From positions 124,001-188,000 of the forward strand of contig JAQBPX010000002.1 of NCBI GenBank assembly GCA_028287305.1: 64,000 nt of DNA, in the 5' to 3' direction. A program made the translations under genes and the position numbers. Below are positions 22,681-32,102 of the stretch, in pieces. How positions within the stretch are numbered: position 1 is the stretch's first letter; each line of letters starts with the position of its first letter. This DNA is from Gemmatimonadota bacterium (GTDB taxonomy: Bacteria > Gemmatimonadota > Gemmatimonadetes > Gemmatimonadales > Gemmatimonadaceae). The notes under the pieces are model-generated. The model was not told the origin of the DNA, ran no database searches, and saw nothing but the letters and a program-made list of their open reading frames with translations.

Positions 22681-22698
22681 CCGGCGCCGTGGCGCCGG
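22681..22698. terminator. GC-rich hairpin after PAS-GAF kinase gene
   Basis: A perfect 8-bp inverted repeat CCGGCGCC-GT-GGCGCCGG lies 20 bases after the stop. No T tract follows on either strand, so terminator function is uncertain. The remaining 170 bases before sucA hold a possible -10 TATAGA (22838-22843) and a GGGAGG about 17 bases from the ATG. Confidence 0.4.
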
Positions 22699-22870
22699 TC
22701 TACGCGAAGCCTGGTTGAGCGGCAGTTCCAAAAGCAGTGCTGTTGCAGTCTCCGCGAAAGTCCGTATCGGTTGGTCCGCGCTATCCGAGGAAACCGGACC
22801 CGGCGCGCCCACGTGCCTGCACCACTGCATCACTCTCTATAGATTTCAGGGAGGCCCCACCCCCACTCAG

Positions 22871-25651
22871 ATGACCCTCCCCGTCACCGGCGTCTTCAAC
22901 GACGGCTACATCAGCGAGCTCTTCGACAACTACCGGCGCGATCCCGCGTCGGTCGACGAGAGCTGGCGCCAGTACTTCCGGCTCGCGGAGCGGCTCGGCG
23001 GCGGCGGGCCCGCGACTGGCGCCCCGAGCGCCGACCCGGCGTTCCTGCGCAAGGTGGCAGGCGCGGCAGCCCTCGCCGCAGCGGTGCGGCAGTTCGGGCA
23101 CATGGCGGTCCAGCTCGATCCACTCGGATCCGCGCCGCCAGGCGCCGCCGAGCTCACGGCCGGATTTCACGGGCTCTCCGAGCAGGACCTTATCGCGATT
23201 CCTGCCGAGGCGCTGGGCCTCTCCGGCGCGAATGCGGCCGAGGCGATGGCCGCGCTGCGCGAGGCGTACAGCGGCGCGCTCGGCTACGAGTTCGAGCACC
23301 TGGGCGCTGAGTCGGAACGCAACTGGTTCCGCAGCGCGATCGAGGCAGGGACGTTCACGCAGCCGCTGACCGCCGCCGAGAAGCAGTGGCTGATCGAGCG
23401 ACTGACGCGCGTGGACGGCATCGAGCGCTTCCTCGGCCTGGCCTTCGTGAACGCGAAGCGCTTCAGCATCGAGGGGCTCGACGTCATGGTCCCGATGCTG
23501 GATGACGCGATCGCCTCGGCGTCGGCGCTGGGCGCTCGGGTGGCGACGATCGCGATGGCGCATCGCGGCCGGCTGAACGTGCTCACCCAGGTGATGGGGA
23601 AGCCGGAGGCGAAGCTGTTCGCGGAATTCCAGGGGCGTCATGACGCCACCAATTCTGCGAGCGATACGGGCGACGTGAAGTACCACATGGGCTTCGTGGG
23701 CGCGCGCACGCTTCCCGACGGCACCACCGTGGAGCTCCAGCTCGTGCCGAACCCCAGTCACCTGGAGTTCGCGGGATGCGTGATGCAGGGCGTTGCGCGC
23801 GCGCGCCAGCGCACGGCCGGCGCCGCGCCGGGCACCCGTGACGAGGCGAGCGTGCTGCCGATCGTCATCCACGGCGACGCCGCGTTCCCCGGCGAGGGCA
23901 TCGTGGCGGAGACGATCAACCTCTCGATGCTGCGCGGCTACCGCGTGGGTGGCTCGCTGCACATCATCGCGAACAACCAGGTCGGCTTCACCACCGATCC
24001 CACGGACTCGCGCTCCACGCACTACTCGAGCGACGTCGCGAAGGGGTTCGAGGTGCCGATCGTGCACGTGAACGCCGATGATGCGGAGTCGTGCATCCAT
24101 GCGATCCGCATGGCGGTCGCGTACCGGCAGCGCTTCGGCAAGGACTTCCTGATCGACCTGGTGGGCTACCGCCGCCACGGGCACAACGAGGCAGACCAGC
24201 CGAGCTTCACGCAGCCCAAGCTGTACGACCTCATCAAGGCGCACCCGACCCCGCGCGAGATCTATGGCTCGAGGCTGGTGCGCGAGCGCGTGATGACCGA
24301 CGAGCAGGTGCTGGCGCTCGAGAAGGCGAACAGCGAGCGGCTGCAGCAACTCTTCGAGTCCACCAGGAACACGCCGGATCACGAGGAACACCCGACCGAC
24401 AAGCCGCGCAGCGCGCCGCCGCCGCCGGCCATCGAGACGGCGGTCAAGAGCGAGCAGCTGGTCGCGCTGAACGAGCGACTGCTCACGTGGCCCACCGACT
24501 TCAAGCTGCATCCCACGCTGCAGCGCACGCTGCCGCGTCGTCGCGAGGCGATGAACTCGCGCGGCATCGACTGGGGACATGCCGAGGCGCTGGCGTTCGC
24601 GTCGCTGCTGGTGGAGGGCACGGGCGTGCGCATCACCGGCCAGGATGCGGAGCGCGGAACGTTCTCGCATCGCCAGGCGGTGCTGCATGACGTGAGCACC
24701 GGCGCGACGTACACGCCGCTCGCCAACCTGCCCAACGCGAAGGCGCCGTTCGAGATCTACAACAGCCCGCTCTCCGAGACGGCCGTGATGGGCTTCGAGT
24801 ACGGGTTTAGCGTCTGCTCGCCGCACGACATGGTGCTCTGGGAGGCGCAGTTCGGCGACTTCGCAAACGTCGCGCAGCCGATCATGGACCAGTTCCTCTC
24901 GGCCGATCGCGCCAAGTGGGGACAGGATTCCGGCCTCGTGCTGCTGCTGCCGCACGGCTACGAGGGACAGGGTCCCGAGCACTCGAGCGCCCGCCTCGAG
25001 CGGTTCCTGCAGATGGCCGCGGAGGGGAACATGGTCGTGGCGTATCCCACGACTCCGGCGCAGTACTTCCACGTGCTGCGCCGCCAGGCGATGCGCGCCG
25101 AGCGCCGCCCGCTGGTGCTGATGCAGCCCAAGTCGCTCCTGCGCCTGCCCGCTGCGGCGAGCTCGCTGGACGAGTTGACCACGGGCCGCTTCCAGGCAGT
25201 GCTCGACGATACCGCAGTCACCAACCGCGAGGCCGTGAAGCGACTGGTCCTCTGCTCGGGGAAGATCTACTACGACCTGGCGAACGCGCTGCGCGGCGAC
25301 GAGAAGGCGCCGGGCGCACTCGCCGAGTTCGCGGGCCAGGCCGCGCTGGTGCGGGTCGAGGAGCTCTATCCGTGGCCGCACGACGAGCTGGCGGCGGTGG
25401 TGGACCTCTACCCGAAGCTCGAGGAGGTCACCTGGGCCCAGGAAGAGCCGAAGAACATGGGGGCCTGGAGCTATCTTTCGCCGCGCCTGCGCGCGTCGAC
25501 GGGAAGCCAGGTGGCCATCCGGTACGTGGGTCGGCCCGAGCGGGCCAGTCCCGCCGAGGGCTACCACGACGCGCACGCGGCGGAGCAGGGGCGCATCGTG
25601 CGCGAGGCGCTCACCGTGGCGAGCGGCTCGAAGAAAAAGGCGAAGGTCTGA
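22871..25651 (+). CDS. sucA: 2-oxoglutarate dehydrogenase E1 component, 926 aa
   Basis: This thiamine-diphosphate-dependent E1 subunit decarboxylates 2-oxoglutarate and passes succinyl to the E2 lipoyl arm in the TCA cycle. The N-terminus has the OGDH-specific E2-interaction segment Y-I-S-E-L-F-D-N-Y-R-R-D-P. The TPP region has G-D-A-A-F-P-G-E-G and N-N-Q-V-G-F-T, and the C-terminal half has G-Q-D-A-E-R-G-T-F-S-H-R. Its length matches E. coli SucA (933). sucB and lpd are not adjacent, which departs from the usual sucAB order. In-frame codons upstream to 22715 have no family similarity, so the ATG at 22871 is used. Confidence 0.96.
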   Translation: MTLPVTGVFNDGYISELFDNYRRDPASVDESWRQYFRLAERLGGGGPATGAPSADPAFLRKVAGAAALAAAVRQFGHMAVQLDPLGSAPPGAAELTAGFHGLSEQDLIAIPAEALGLSGANAAEAMAALREAYSGALGYEFEHLGAESERNWFRSAIEAGTFTQPLTAAEKQWLIERLTRVDGIERFLGLAFVNAKRFSIEGLDVMVPMLDDAIASASALGARVATIAMAHRGRLNVLTQVMGKPEAKLFAEFQGRHDATNSASDTGDVKYHMGFVGARTLPDGTTVELQLVPNPSHLEFAGCVMQGVARARQRTAGAAPGTRDEASVLPIVIHGDAAFPGEGIVAETINLSMLRGYRVGGSLHIIANNQVGFTTDPTDSRSTHYSSDVAKGFEVPIVHVNADDAESCIHAIRMAVAYRQRFGKDFLIDLVGYRRHGHNEADQPSFTQPKLYDLIKAHPTPREIYGSRLVRERVMTDEQVLALEKANSERLQQLFESTRNTPDHEEHPTDKPRSAPPPPAIETAVKSEQLVALNERLLTWPTDFKLHPTLQRTLPRRREAMNSRGIDWGHAEALAFASLLVEGTGVRITGQDAERGTFSHRQAVLHDVSTGATYTPLANLPNAKAPFEIYNSPLSETAVMGFEYGFSVCSPHDMVLWEAQFGDFANVAQPIMDQFLSADRAKWGQDSGLVLLLPHGYEGQGPEHSSARLERFLQMAAEGNMVVAYPTTPAQYFHVLRRQAMRAERRPLVLMQPKSLLRLPAAASSLDELTTGRFQAVLDDTAVTNREAVKRLVLCSGKIYYDLANALRGDEKAPGALAEFAGQAALVRVEELYPWPHDELAAVVDLYPKLEEVTWAQEEPKNMGAWSYLSPRLRASTGSQVAIRYVGRPERASPAEGYHDAHAAEQGRIVREALTVASGSKKKAKV

Positions 25652-25664
25652 TCGGAGACAGTGC

Positions 25665-28346
25665 TTGCGCATCCGTACTCTTGCGGTCGGTGTTGCTGGA
25701 CTGATGATGATGGTGGCGCCGCGCCTCCTGCCTGGGCAGGAGCGCGGCGCCGCTGCGTTGGGTGACGCCGTTCGCGCCGTTGGGCCCAGTGCCCGCGTGC
25801 TCGTGGTGGGCGCGCACCCGGACGACGAGGACACACAGCTCATCACGTGGCTGGCGAAGGGACATCACGTCGAGACGGCGTACCTCTCGCTCACGCGCGG
25901 CGATGGCGGCCAGAACCTGATCGGCAACGAGCTCGGGAACGGGCTGGGCGCCATCCGCACCGAGGAACTGCTCGCGGCCCGCCGGCTGGATGGCGGTCGC
26001 CAGTACTTCACGCGCGCCTACGATTTCGGCTTCTCCAAGTCGGCTGAGGAGACGCTCAAGCACTGGCCGCGCGAGCAGCTGCTGCGCGACGTAGTGACAG
26101 TGATCCGTGCGTTCCGGCCCACGGTGATCGTCGCGATGTTCAGCGGCACGCCGGCCGATGGCCACGGCCATCACCAGCTCTCGGGCATCCTGGCGCGCGA
26201 GGCGTTCGATGCCGCGGCAGACACGGTGCGCTTTCCGCGCAGCATGACGATGGGCATGGGCGCCTGGGCGCCGCGCAAGTTCTTCCGCGGCGCCTACACC
26301 ACGCCGCGTCCGCAGGCGACGGTCGTGTTCAACACCGGCGAGTACAACCCGGTCCTCGGTCGCTCGTACGCGGAGCTCGCCTCGGAGAGCCGCTCGCAGC
26401 ACCTCTCGCAGGGCTTCGGGATCCTGCAGAACAAGGGCGTGCGCTTCGACCACGTGAAGCTCGAGGCGCTGCGCGCGACCGCGGGTGGCAGCGTGCAGGC
26501 GGCCACGGGCGCCGAGCGCGACGCGTCCATCTTCACCGGCATCGACACGAGCTGGTCGCGCTTCACCGCGGTGCGCCTGTCGCCGGATTCGCGCTCGGCG
26601 CTCGATTCACTCGGGGGCGCCATCGCCGCCTCGCAGCGCGCGCTCGACGTGTTCGATCCGCAGCGCGTGGTCGCGCCGCTCGCGACCGTCGCGCGACTGG
26701 CGGTCAAGGCGAGGCTCGGCTTCGAGTGCGAGGAGAAGGGCATCGCCGAGTGCGCGGGCGAGCTGGGTGACCTGGCGGTGTCGCTGGAGACGCTGCATCG
26801 GCGCGCCACGGAGGCGCTGCTCCAGGCAGCCGGCGTGGCGGTGGAGGCGACCGCCGACCGCGAGCGCGTGGCGGTCGGTGACAGCGTGGAGGTGACCGTG
26901 AACCTCTTCAATCGCGGGCGCGCGCCGATCAGCTATCAGTGGGGCGTGCTCGAGCAGGGGCGCACGCTGTCCCGCATCGGCGGCGCGTCGGCGGAGATCG
27001 CACCGGACAGCTCGCTCAAGGTGAAGGGCCAGCTGCTCGTGGATCGCACGTCGAATCCGTGGTGGCTCACGCGCCCGCGCAAGGGCGACGTGTTCGACCT
27101 GGTGGCGCGCGACACGATCGCCGGCGTCCCGGCCGTGAAGGAGCTCGTGATCGGCGAGGACCGCGTGGCCACGAGCACCGCCGACATTCGCCTCGGCATC
27201 GCGGGCACCGAGGTGAACGCGATCGTGTCACCGGTGATCTATCGCTTCGCCGATCCGGCGCGCGGTGAGGTGCATCGCCCACTTGCCGGCTCGCCGGGAC
27301 TCGCGGTGAACCTCGAGCGCGAGGTGGAGTATGCGCCGGCGGGCGCATCCATCGATCGCACGGTGCAGGTGCGGGTGGTGTCGGCGCTGCGCGGCGTCAC
27401 CGATGCGAAGGTCACGCTCGAGGTGCCCACCGGGCTTCGCGTGGACAGCGTGTCGCGAACCGTCACCGTACCGCCGCTCGGCGGCGCCACGGTGGTGTTC
27501 CGCCTGCAGGGGACGCTCCCCGCCGGCCGTCACGCGCTGCGCGCGTTCGCCGAGGCGGGAGGCGTGCGATACAGTGCCGGATACTCGACCATCGAGTACG
27601 CGCACATTCGTCCGCAGCGGCTGTATCGCGAGGCGGTCACCACGCTCGTGTCCACCGACGTGAAGGTCCCGGCCTCGCTGAGCATCGCCTACATCCAGGG
27701 CGTGGGCGACAACGTGGCACCCACGCTGCGGCAGCTCGGCATCCCGGTGACGATCATCGATCCTGCCGAGCTGCCGCGCCTCGACCTGTCGAAGTTCTCC
27801 ACGCTGGTGGTGGGGCCGCGCGCCTACGAGGCCAACGAGTCGCTGGTCGCGAACAATGCGCGCGTGCTCGACTTCGCGCGGCGCGGTGGCACGGTGGTCG
27901 TGCAGTACGGGCAGTTCGAGATGGCGCGCCCCGGCATCATGCCATTTCCCATCACGCAGACGCGTCCCGCGGATCGCGTGACCGAGGAGGATGCGGCCGT
28001 GCGCGTGCTCGATCCCGCATCCACGCTGATGGCGGGCCCCAATCGCATCGACGACCGCGACTTCCGCGACTGGGTGCAGGAACGCGCGCTCTACATGCCG
28101 CACACGATGGACGGCCAGTACCACACGCCGCTCTCGATGAACGACACCGGCGAGCTGCCGCAGGACGGAGCGATCATGGTGGCGGCGCTGGGCAAGGGGA
28201 CGTACGTCTACACCACGCTGAGCTTCTTCCGGCAGCTGCCGGCGGGCGTGGCGGGCCCTGCCAGGCTGTTCGTGAACGTGCTTGCGGCAGACCCGCGGGC
28301 CGCGCAGGGTGCGAAGCCGCCGGCCGCCGTGGTGCCGAAGCCGTGA
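25665..28346 (+). CDS. Secreted PIG-L/LmbE deacetylase with long C-terminal extension, 893 aa
   Basis: A signal peptide (M-R-I-R-T-L-A-V-G-V-A-G-L-M-M-M-V-A) begins at a TTG codon with GGAG 9 bases upstream. The zinc-dependent N-deacetylase domain (about residues 40-260) shows the metal motif A-H-P-D-D-E-D and the distal G-H-G-H-H-Q. The family removes acetyl from N-acetylglucosaminyl groups. About 600 further residues contain beta-sandwich segments and, near the C-terminus, a ThuA/GATase-like fold (V-V-G-P-R-A-Y-E-A-N and G-G-T-V-V-V-Q-Y-G-Q). Its stop overlaps the next start (GTGA), which links it to the ABC importer operon. Confidence 0.9.
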   Translation: MRIRTLAVGVAGLMMMVAPRLLPGQERGAAALGDAVRAVGPSARVLVVGAHPDDEDTQLITWLAKGHHVETAYLSLTRGDGGQNLIGNELGNGLGAIRTEELLAARRLDGGRQYFTRAYDFGFSKSAEETLKHWPREQLLRDVVTVIRAFRPTVIVAMFSGTPADGHGHHQLSGILAREAFDAAADTVRFPRSMTMGMGAWAPRKFFRGAYTTPRPQATVVFNTGEYNPVLGRSYAELASESRSQHLSQGFGILQNKGVRFDHVKLEALRATAGGSVQAATGAERDASIFTGIDTSWSRFTAVRLSPDSRSALDSLGGAIAASQRALDVFDPQRVVAPLATVARLAVKARLGFECEEKGIAECAGELGDLAVSLETLHRRATEALLQAAGVAVEATADRERVAVGDSVEVTVNLFNRGRAPISYQWGVLEQGRTLSRIGGASAEIAPDSSLKVKGQLLVDRTSNPWWLTRPRKGDVFDLVARDTIAGVPAVKELVIGEDRVATSTADIRLGIAGTEVNAIVSPVIYRFADPARGEVHRPLAGSPGLAVNLEREVEYAPAGASIDRTVQVRVVSALRGVTDAKVTLEVPTGLRVDSVSRTVTVPPLGGATVVFRLQGTLPAGRHALRAFAEAGGVRYSAGYSTIEYAHIRPQRLYREAVTTLVSTDVKVPASLSIAYIQGVGDNVAPTLRQLGIPVTIIDPAELPRLDLSKFSTLVVGPRAYEANESLVANNARVLDFARRGGTVVVQYGQFEMARPGIMPFPITQTRPADRVTEEDAAVRVLDPASTLMAGPNRIDDRDFRDWVQERALYMPHTMDGQYHTPLSMNDTGELPQDGAIMVAALGKGTYVYTTLSFFRQLPAGVAGPARLFVNVLAADPRAAQGAKPPAAVVPKP

Positions 28347-29380
28347 GGACTTCCATTCAGCGCCTGGCACCACTCGCGCTCGCGCTGCTCTCCGCCTGCT
28401 CGAGCGACAAGCGCACGCCGCTCGTGATCTACTCGCCGCACGGCAAGGAGCTGCTCTCGTCCGTGGAGCTCCGCTTCGAGGCCGCGCACCCCGACGTGGA
28501 CGTCCAGTGGGTGGACATGGGCTCGCAGGACGTGCTCGACCGGTTGCGCTCGGAGAAGACCAACCCGCAGGCCGACGTCTGGTTCGGCGCGCCCGCGGAG
28601 ACGTTCATGCGCGGCGCGCGCGATTCGCTGCTCGCCGCCTACAAGCCGACGTGGGCGGCCAGTGCGCCGGAGGAGGCGCACGACGCGAGCGACTTCTGGT
28701 ACGGCACCTACATGACGCCCGAGGTCATCGCCTACAACTCGGCGGCCGTGACCGCGGCGGAAGCGCCGAAGGACTGGGACGACCTGCTCCTCCCGAAGTG
28801 GAAGGGCAAGATCGTGATTCGCGACCCGATCCCGTCGGGATCGATGCGCGCGATCTTCGGCTCCATCGTCGCGCGAAGCGTGGCGCAGACTGGCAACACG
28901 GCGGCCGGCTGGGAATGGCTGGCGAAGCTCGATGGCAACACCAAGGAGTACGTCCTCAACCCCACGATCCTCTACCAGAAGCTCGGCCGGCAGGAAGGGG
29001 TGGTCAGCCTGTACAACATGCCGGACATCGCCACGCTCGAGCAGCGGCTGCACATCCCGGTGACGTACGTCATTCCCTCGAGCGGTACGCCGCTGCTGGT
29101 GGACGCGATCGGCGTGGTGCGTGGCGCGCCGCACCCCGCGCTGGCGAAGCAGTTCTACGAGTTCGTGACCACGCAGCCCGAACTGCTCACCGCGGCCCGC
29201 AACAACCTTCGCATCCCGGCGCGCAGCGACATCCCGCCCGACTCGCTGCCACAGTGGATCCGCGATGCGCAGGCGAAGATCAGGCCGATGCAGCTGGATC
29301 GCCGGCTGCTCTCCGACAGCCTGGATGCGTGGATGAAGCACTGGGACGCGAGCATCCGCAACAGCCGCCGAGGGAAGTGA
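28343..29380 (+). CDS. ABC importer substrate-binding lipoprotein (Fe3+/thiamine/phosphonate class), 345 aa
   Basis: A lipobox L-L-S-A-C follows a short signal peptide, so the protein is anchored on the outer face of the inner membrane. The fold belongs to the type II periplasmic binding proteins of the FbpA/ThiB/PhnS group: V-I-Y-S-P-H-G-K-E at the N-terminus and A-D-V-W-F-G-A-P in the first lobe. The paired tyrosines that bind Fe3+ in FbpA are not obvious; only S-L-Y-N is present. Iron is therefore one possibility among thiamine, aminoethylphosphonate or another anion. It is joined by GTGA overlaps to both neighbours. Confidence 0.88.
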   Translation: MRTSIQRLAPLALALLSACSSDKRTPLVIYSPHGKELLSSVELRFEAAHPDVDVQWVDMGSQDVLDRLRSEKTNPQADVWFGAPAETFMRGARDSLLAAYKPTWAASAPEEAHDASDFWYGTYMTPEVIAYNSAAVTAAEAPKDWDDLLLPKWKGKIVIRDPIPSGSMRAIFGSIVARSVAQTGNTAAGWEWLAKLDGNTKEYVLNPTILYQKLGRQEGVVSLYNMPDIATLEQRLHIPVTYVIPSSGTPLLVDAIGVVRGAPHPALAKQFYEFVTTQPELLTAARNNLRIPARSDIPPDSLPQWIRDAQAKIRPMQLDRRLLSDSLDAWMKHWDASIRNSRRGK

Positions 29381-30444
29381 GCGCCAACTCGCTGGTGCTC
29401 AGCGGCCTGACGCGCCGCTTCGGGAATGACGGCAGCGCCGCCGTGAGCGACCTCTCCCTCGAGGTGAAGGCGGGCGAGCTCCTCGCACTCATCGGCGCCT
29501 CCGGCAGCGGCAAGACGACCACGCTCCGCATGATCGCCGGCTACGAGATTCCCGACGAGGGTCGCGTGGTGCTGCGCGACGCGAGCGGCGCCGAGCGAGA
29601 CGTGACCCGTGAGCCGCCGCAGCGCCGCGGCTTCGGCATGGTGTTCCAGCACTACGCACTCTTTCCGCACCTGCGCGTGGTGGAGAACGTGGCCTTCGGC
29701 CTCGAGGCGCGTGGCGTTGGAAAGACGGAACGCGAGTCACGCGCGCGCGCCACGCTCGACAGCGTGGGGCTGGCGCACGCGGCGGACCGCACGGTGCAGG
29801 CGCTGAGCGGCGGCGAGCAGCAGCGCGTGGCACTCGCGCGCGCGCTCGTGATCGAGCCACCGGTACTGCTGCTCGACGAGCCGCTCTCGAACCTCGACCC
29901 CACGCTGCGCGAGCACACTCGCGAGGAGCTGCGCTCCATGCTCCACCGGCTCGGGGTGACGGCGGTGTTCGTCACGCACGACCAGGAGGACGCCTTCGCC
30001 GTCGCCGATCGCGTGGCCATCCTGAAGCAGGGGCGCCTGCAGCAGGTGGGCACCCCGCAGGAACTGTATCGCACACCGGCCTCGCTCGACGTCGCGCGCT
30101 TCGTGGGGCGCGGCGTGATGCTGCCCGCCGACGTGCGCGGGGATCGCGTGTCGGTCACGATCGGCGACGTCACGCAGCAGGCGCCGCTGGCCGGCAATCA
30201 CGCCGAGGGCAGCGTGCTCGCGGTGCTGCGGCCGGAGTCGCTTGCACTGCGCGCCAGCGACGGCCCGGGCTGGAAGGGGCGCATTACCGCGCGTCGCTTT
30301 GCCGGTGGGCACGAGGTCTATCGCGTGGCACTCGACCACTCCGCGGAGTCCATCGAGGTCACGAGCGAGCAGGAGCTGGTGGAGCACGCCGGCGTGCACG
30401 TGGTGCTGCGCGACCAGCCGGTCGCGGTGGTGCCGGCGGGATGA
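29377..30444 (+). CDS. ABC importer ATP-binding protein (FbpC/PotA-like), 355 aa
   Basis: This cytoplasmic ATPase powers the importer. Walker A is G-A-S-G-S-G-K-T-T, the Q-loop lies in F-Q-H-Y-A-L-F-P-H, the signature is L-S-G-G-E-Q-Q-R-V-A-L-A-R-A and Walker B is L-L-L-D-E-P-L-S-N-L-D. The H-loop is in V-T-H-D-Q-E-D-A. A C-terminal TOBE-like beta domain (about residues 270-350) is present, as in Fe3+, polyamine and sugar importers, where it can sense substrate or regulators. The GTG start overlaps the upstream stop, and its own stop overlaps the permease ATG. Confidence 0.94.
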   Translation: MSANSLVLSGLTRRFGNDGSAAVSDLSLEVKAGELLALIGASGSGKTTTLRMIAGYEIPDEGRVVLRDASGAERDVTREPPQRRGFGMVFQHYALFPHLRVVENVAFGLEARGVGKTERESRARATLDSVGLAHAADRTVQALSGGEQQRVALARALVIEPPVLLLDEPLSNLDPTLREHTREELRSMLHRLGVTAVFVTHDQEDAFAVADRVAILKQGRLQQVGTPQELYRTPASLDVARFVGRGVMLPADVRGDRVSVTIGDVTQQAPLAGNHAEGSVLAVLRPESLALRASDGPGWKGRITARRFAGGHEVYRVALDHSAESIEVTSEQELVEHAGVHVVLRDQPVAVVPAG

Positions 30445-32102
30445 GGCGCGGCACCACGGCGCTCTCCCTCGCGCTGCTGGCGGTACTGCTCTGGAGCGTG
30501 GTGTATCCCAACGTCTCCGTGATCGTGGGGACGTTCTCGCACGGCCTGGCCGACTGGCGCGCGTTCGCCGAGAGCCCGGCCGATCGCGAGGCGCTCTGGA
30601 GCACGCTGGTGATCTCGGTCGGGTCGGTGATCGCCTCGCTCGCGATCGGCGTGCCGCTCGCCTTCCTGCTCACCCGCATGGAGTTTCGCGGGCGTCGCGT
30701 GCTCTCGGCGGTCGCGACGCTGCCCGCCGCGCTGCCGCCACTCGTCGGCGTGCTGGCATTCCTCTTCCTCTACGGCGAGAGCGGCGTGATCACGCGAGGC
30801 GTGCAGTACGCGCTGGGCATGGAGCACGCGCCGTGGACACTGACCGGCCTCTGGGCGATCATCTTCGTGCACGCGTACACGATGTACGTGTACGTCTTCC
30901 TGTTCGTCTCCGCGGGGCTCGAGCGCTACGACAGCTCGCTCGATGAAGCGGCCGCGGGGCTGGGCGCCGGCCGCGCGCTGCGGCTGCGTCGCATCACGCT
31001 TCCCCTGCTCACGCCTTCGCTGGTGGGCGCGAGCCTGCTGGTGTTCATGAGCGCACTCGGCTCGTTCAGCGCGCCATACATCTTCGGCGGCGGGCAGCGC
31101 GTGCTGGCCACGCAGATCCTCAACTCCAAGCTGAATGGCGAGATGGGCCTCGCCTATGTCGAGACCGCGGTGCTTGCAATCACCGCGGTGATCGCGCTGC
31201 TGGTGTTGCGCGCGATCGAGCGCCGGCGCGAGTACGCCATGGCCGGCAAGGGCCGCATTTCGCGCGTGGCGATCGCGAATCCGGTCTGGCGTCGCGTGGC
31301 GCCCGCGCTCGCGGCGCTGCTGGTGATCGTGCTCATCCTGCCGCACCTGATGGTGGTGCTGGTGTCGTTCGCGCGCGACGGCGCGTGGACCACGCAGGTG
31401 CTGCCCCCCGAGTACACGCTCGACAACTTCCGGCGCCTGGCCACCGATCCCGCGCTCTGGACGCCGATAAAGAACAGCGTGCTGATGGCGGTGATCGCCA
31501 CGGCGGCCAACGTCGTCATCTGCTTTTTTGCCGCGTACGTGATCGTGCTGACGAAGGCGCCGGGGCGGAAGCTGATGCAGCTGCTGGTGGTGCTCCCATG
31601 GGCCATCCCTGCCACGGCGATCGCGCTCGGCCTCGCGGCGACCTTCGACCGCAACGACCCGGCCACCGCGCGCGTGCTGCTCGTCGGCACCTTCTGGATC
31701 CTGCCGCTCGCCTACTTCGTGCGCAACATTCCGCTCGTGGCGAATGCCGTGGAGGGGTCGCTGCGCCAGATGGATCCCACGCTCGAGGATGCAGCGCGCG
31801 GGCTCGGCGCCAACTGGTGGATGACGTTGCGCAAGGTGGTGCTGCCCGCCGCGCGCCCCGGACTCGTGGCGGGCACCATGCTCGCCGCCGTTGCGGCGGT
31901 CGGCGAGTTCGTGGCCAGCGTGGTGCTGTTCACGCACAACAACCGCCCGATCTCCATGGAGATCCTGTCGCAGCTCCGCGACCTGTCGTTCGGCACCGCC
32001 GCCGCGTACTCGGTGCTGCTCATCGTGCTCGTGCTCCTGATCACGCTCGGCGCGAAGCTGGCCGAGGGGAGCGTGGTGGACGCAGAGCGGAGCGCGCGGT
32101 GA
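30441..32102 (+). CDS. Fused two-domain ABC importer permease (FbpB-like), 553 aa
   Basis: Two binding-protein-dependent permease domains are fused in one chain, each with about six membrane helices. This is as in the FbpB/ThiP group. The ATPase-coupling EAA loops appear as D-E-A-A-A-G-L-G-A-G-R-A-L-R-L-R-R-I in the first half and E-D-A-A-R-G-L-G-A-N-W-W in the second. It forms the whole channel alone and matches the one-ATPase, one-binding-protein layout of the operon. ATGA overlaps the ATPase gene, and its last base is the first base of the NDH-2 ATG. Confidence 0.93.
   Translation: MRRGTTALSLALLAVLLWSVVYPNVSVIVGTFSHGLADWRAFAESPADREALWSTLVISVGSVIASLAIGVPLAFLLTRMEFRGRRVLSAVATLPAALPPLVGVLAFLFLYGESGVITRGVQYALGMEHAPWTLTGLWAIIFVHAYTMYVYVFLFVSAGLERYDSSLDEAAAGLGAGRALRLRRITLPLLTPSLVGASLLVFMSALGSFSAPYIFGGGQRVLATQILNSKLNGEMGLAYVETAVLAITAVIALLVLRAIERRREYAMAGKGRISRVAIANPVWRRVAPALAALLVIVLILPHLMVVLVSFARDGAWTTQVLPPEYTLDNFRRLATDPALWTPIKNSVLMAVIATAANVVICFFAAYVIVLTKAPGRKLMQLLVVLPWAIPATAIALGLAATFDRNDPATARVLLVGTFWILPLAYFVRNIPLVANAVEGSLRQMDPTLEDAARGLGANWWMTLRKVVLPAARPGLVAGTMLAAVAAVGEFVASVVLFTHNNRPISMEILSQLRDLSFGTAAAYSVLLIVLVLLITLGAKLAEGSVVDAERSAR

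Noticed and set aside
22730-22770. Possible fourth copy of the interspersed repeat before sucA (AGTGCTGTTGCAGTC)
   Set aside because: Only about 9 of 13 positions agree with the core and no flanking module matches; chance similarity is likely.
22715-22870. N-terminal extension of SucA
   Set aside because: Composition is unlike OGDH E1 and the family N-terminus begins at the ATG at 22871.
22781-25846. 1021-codon minus-strand frame opposite sucA
   Set aside because: Shadow of the sense gene's codon bias; composition is Arg/His/Leu-rich and it lacks any recognisable motif.
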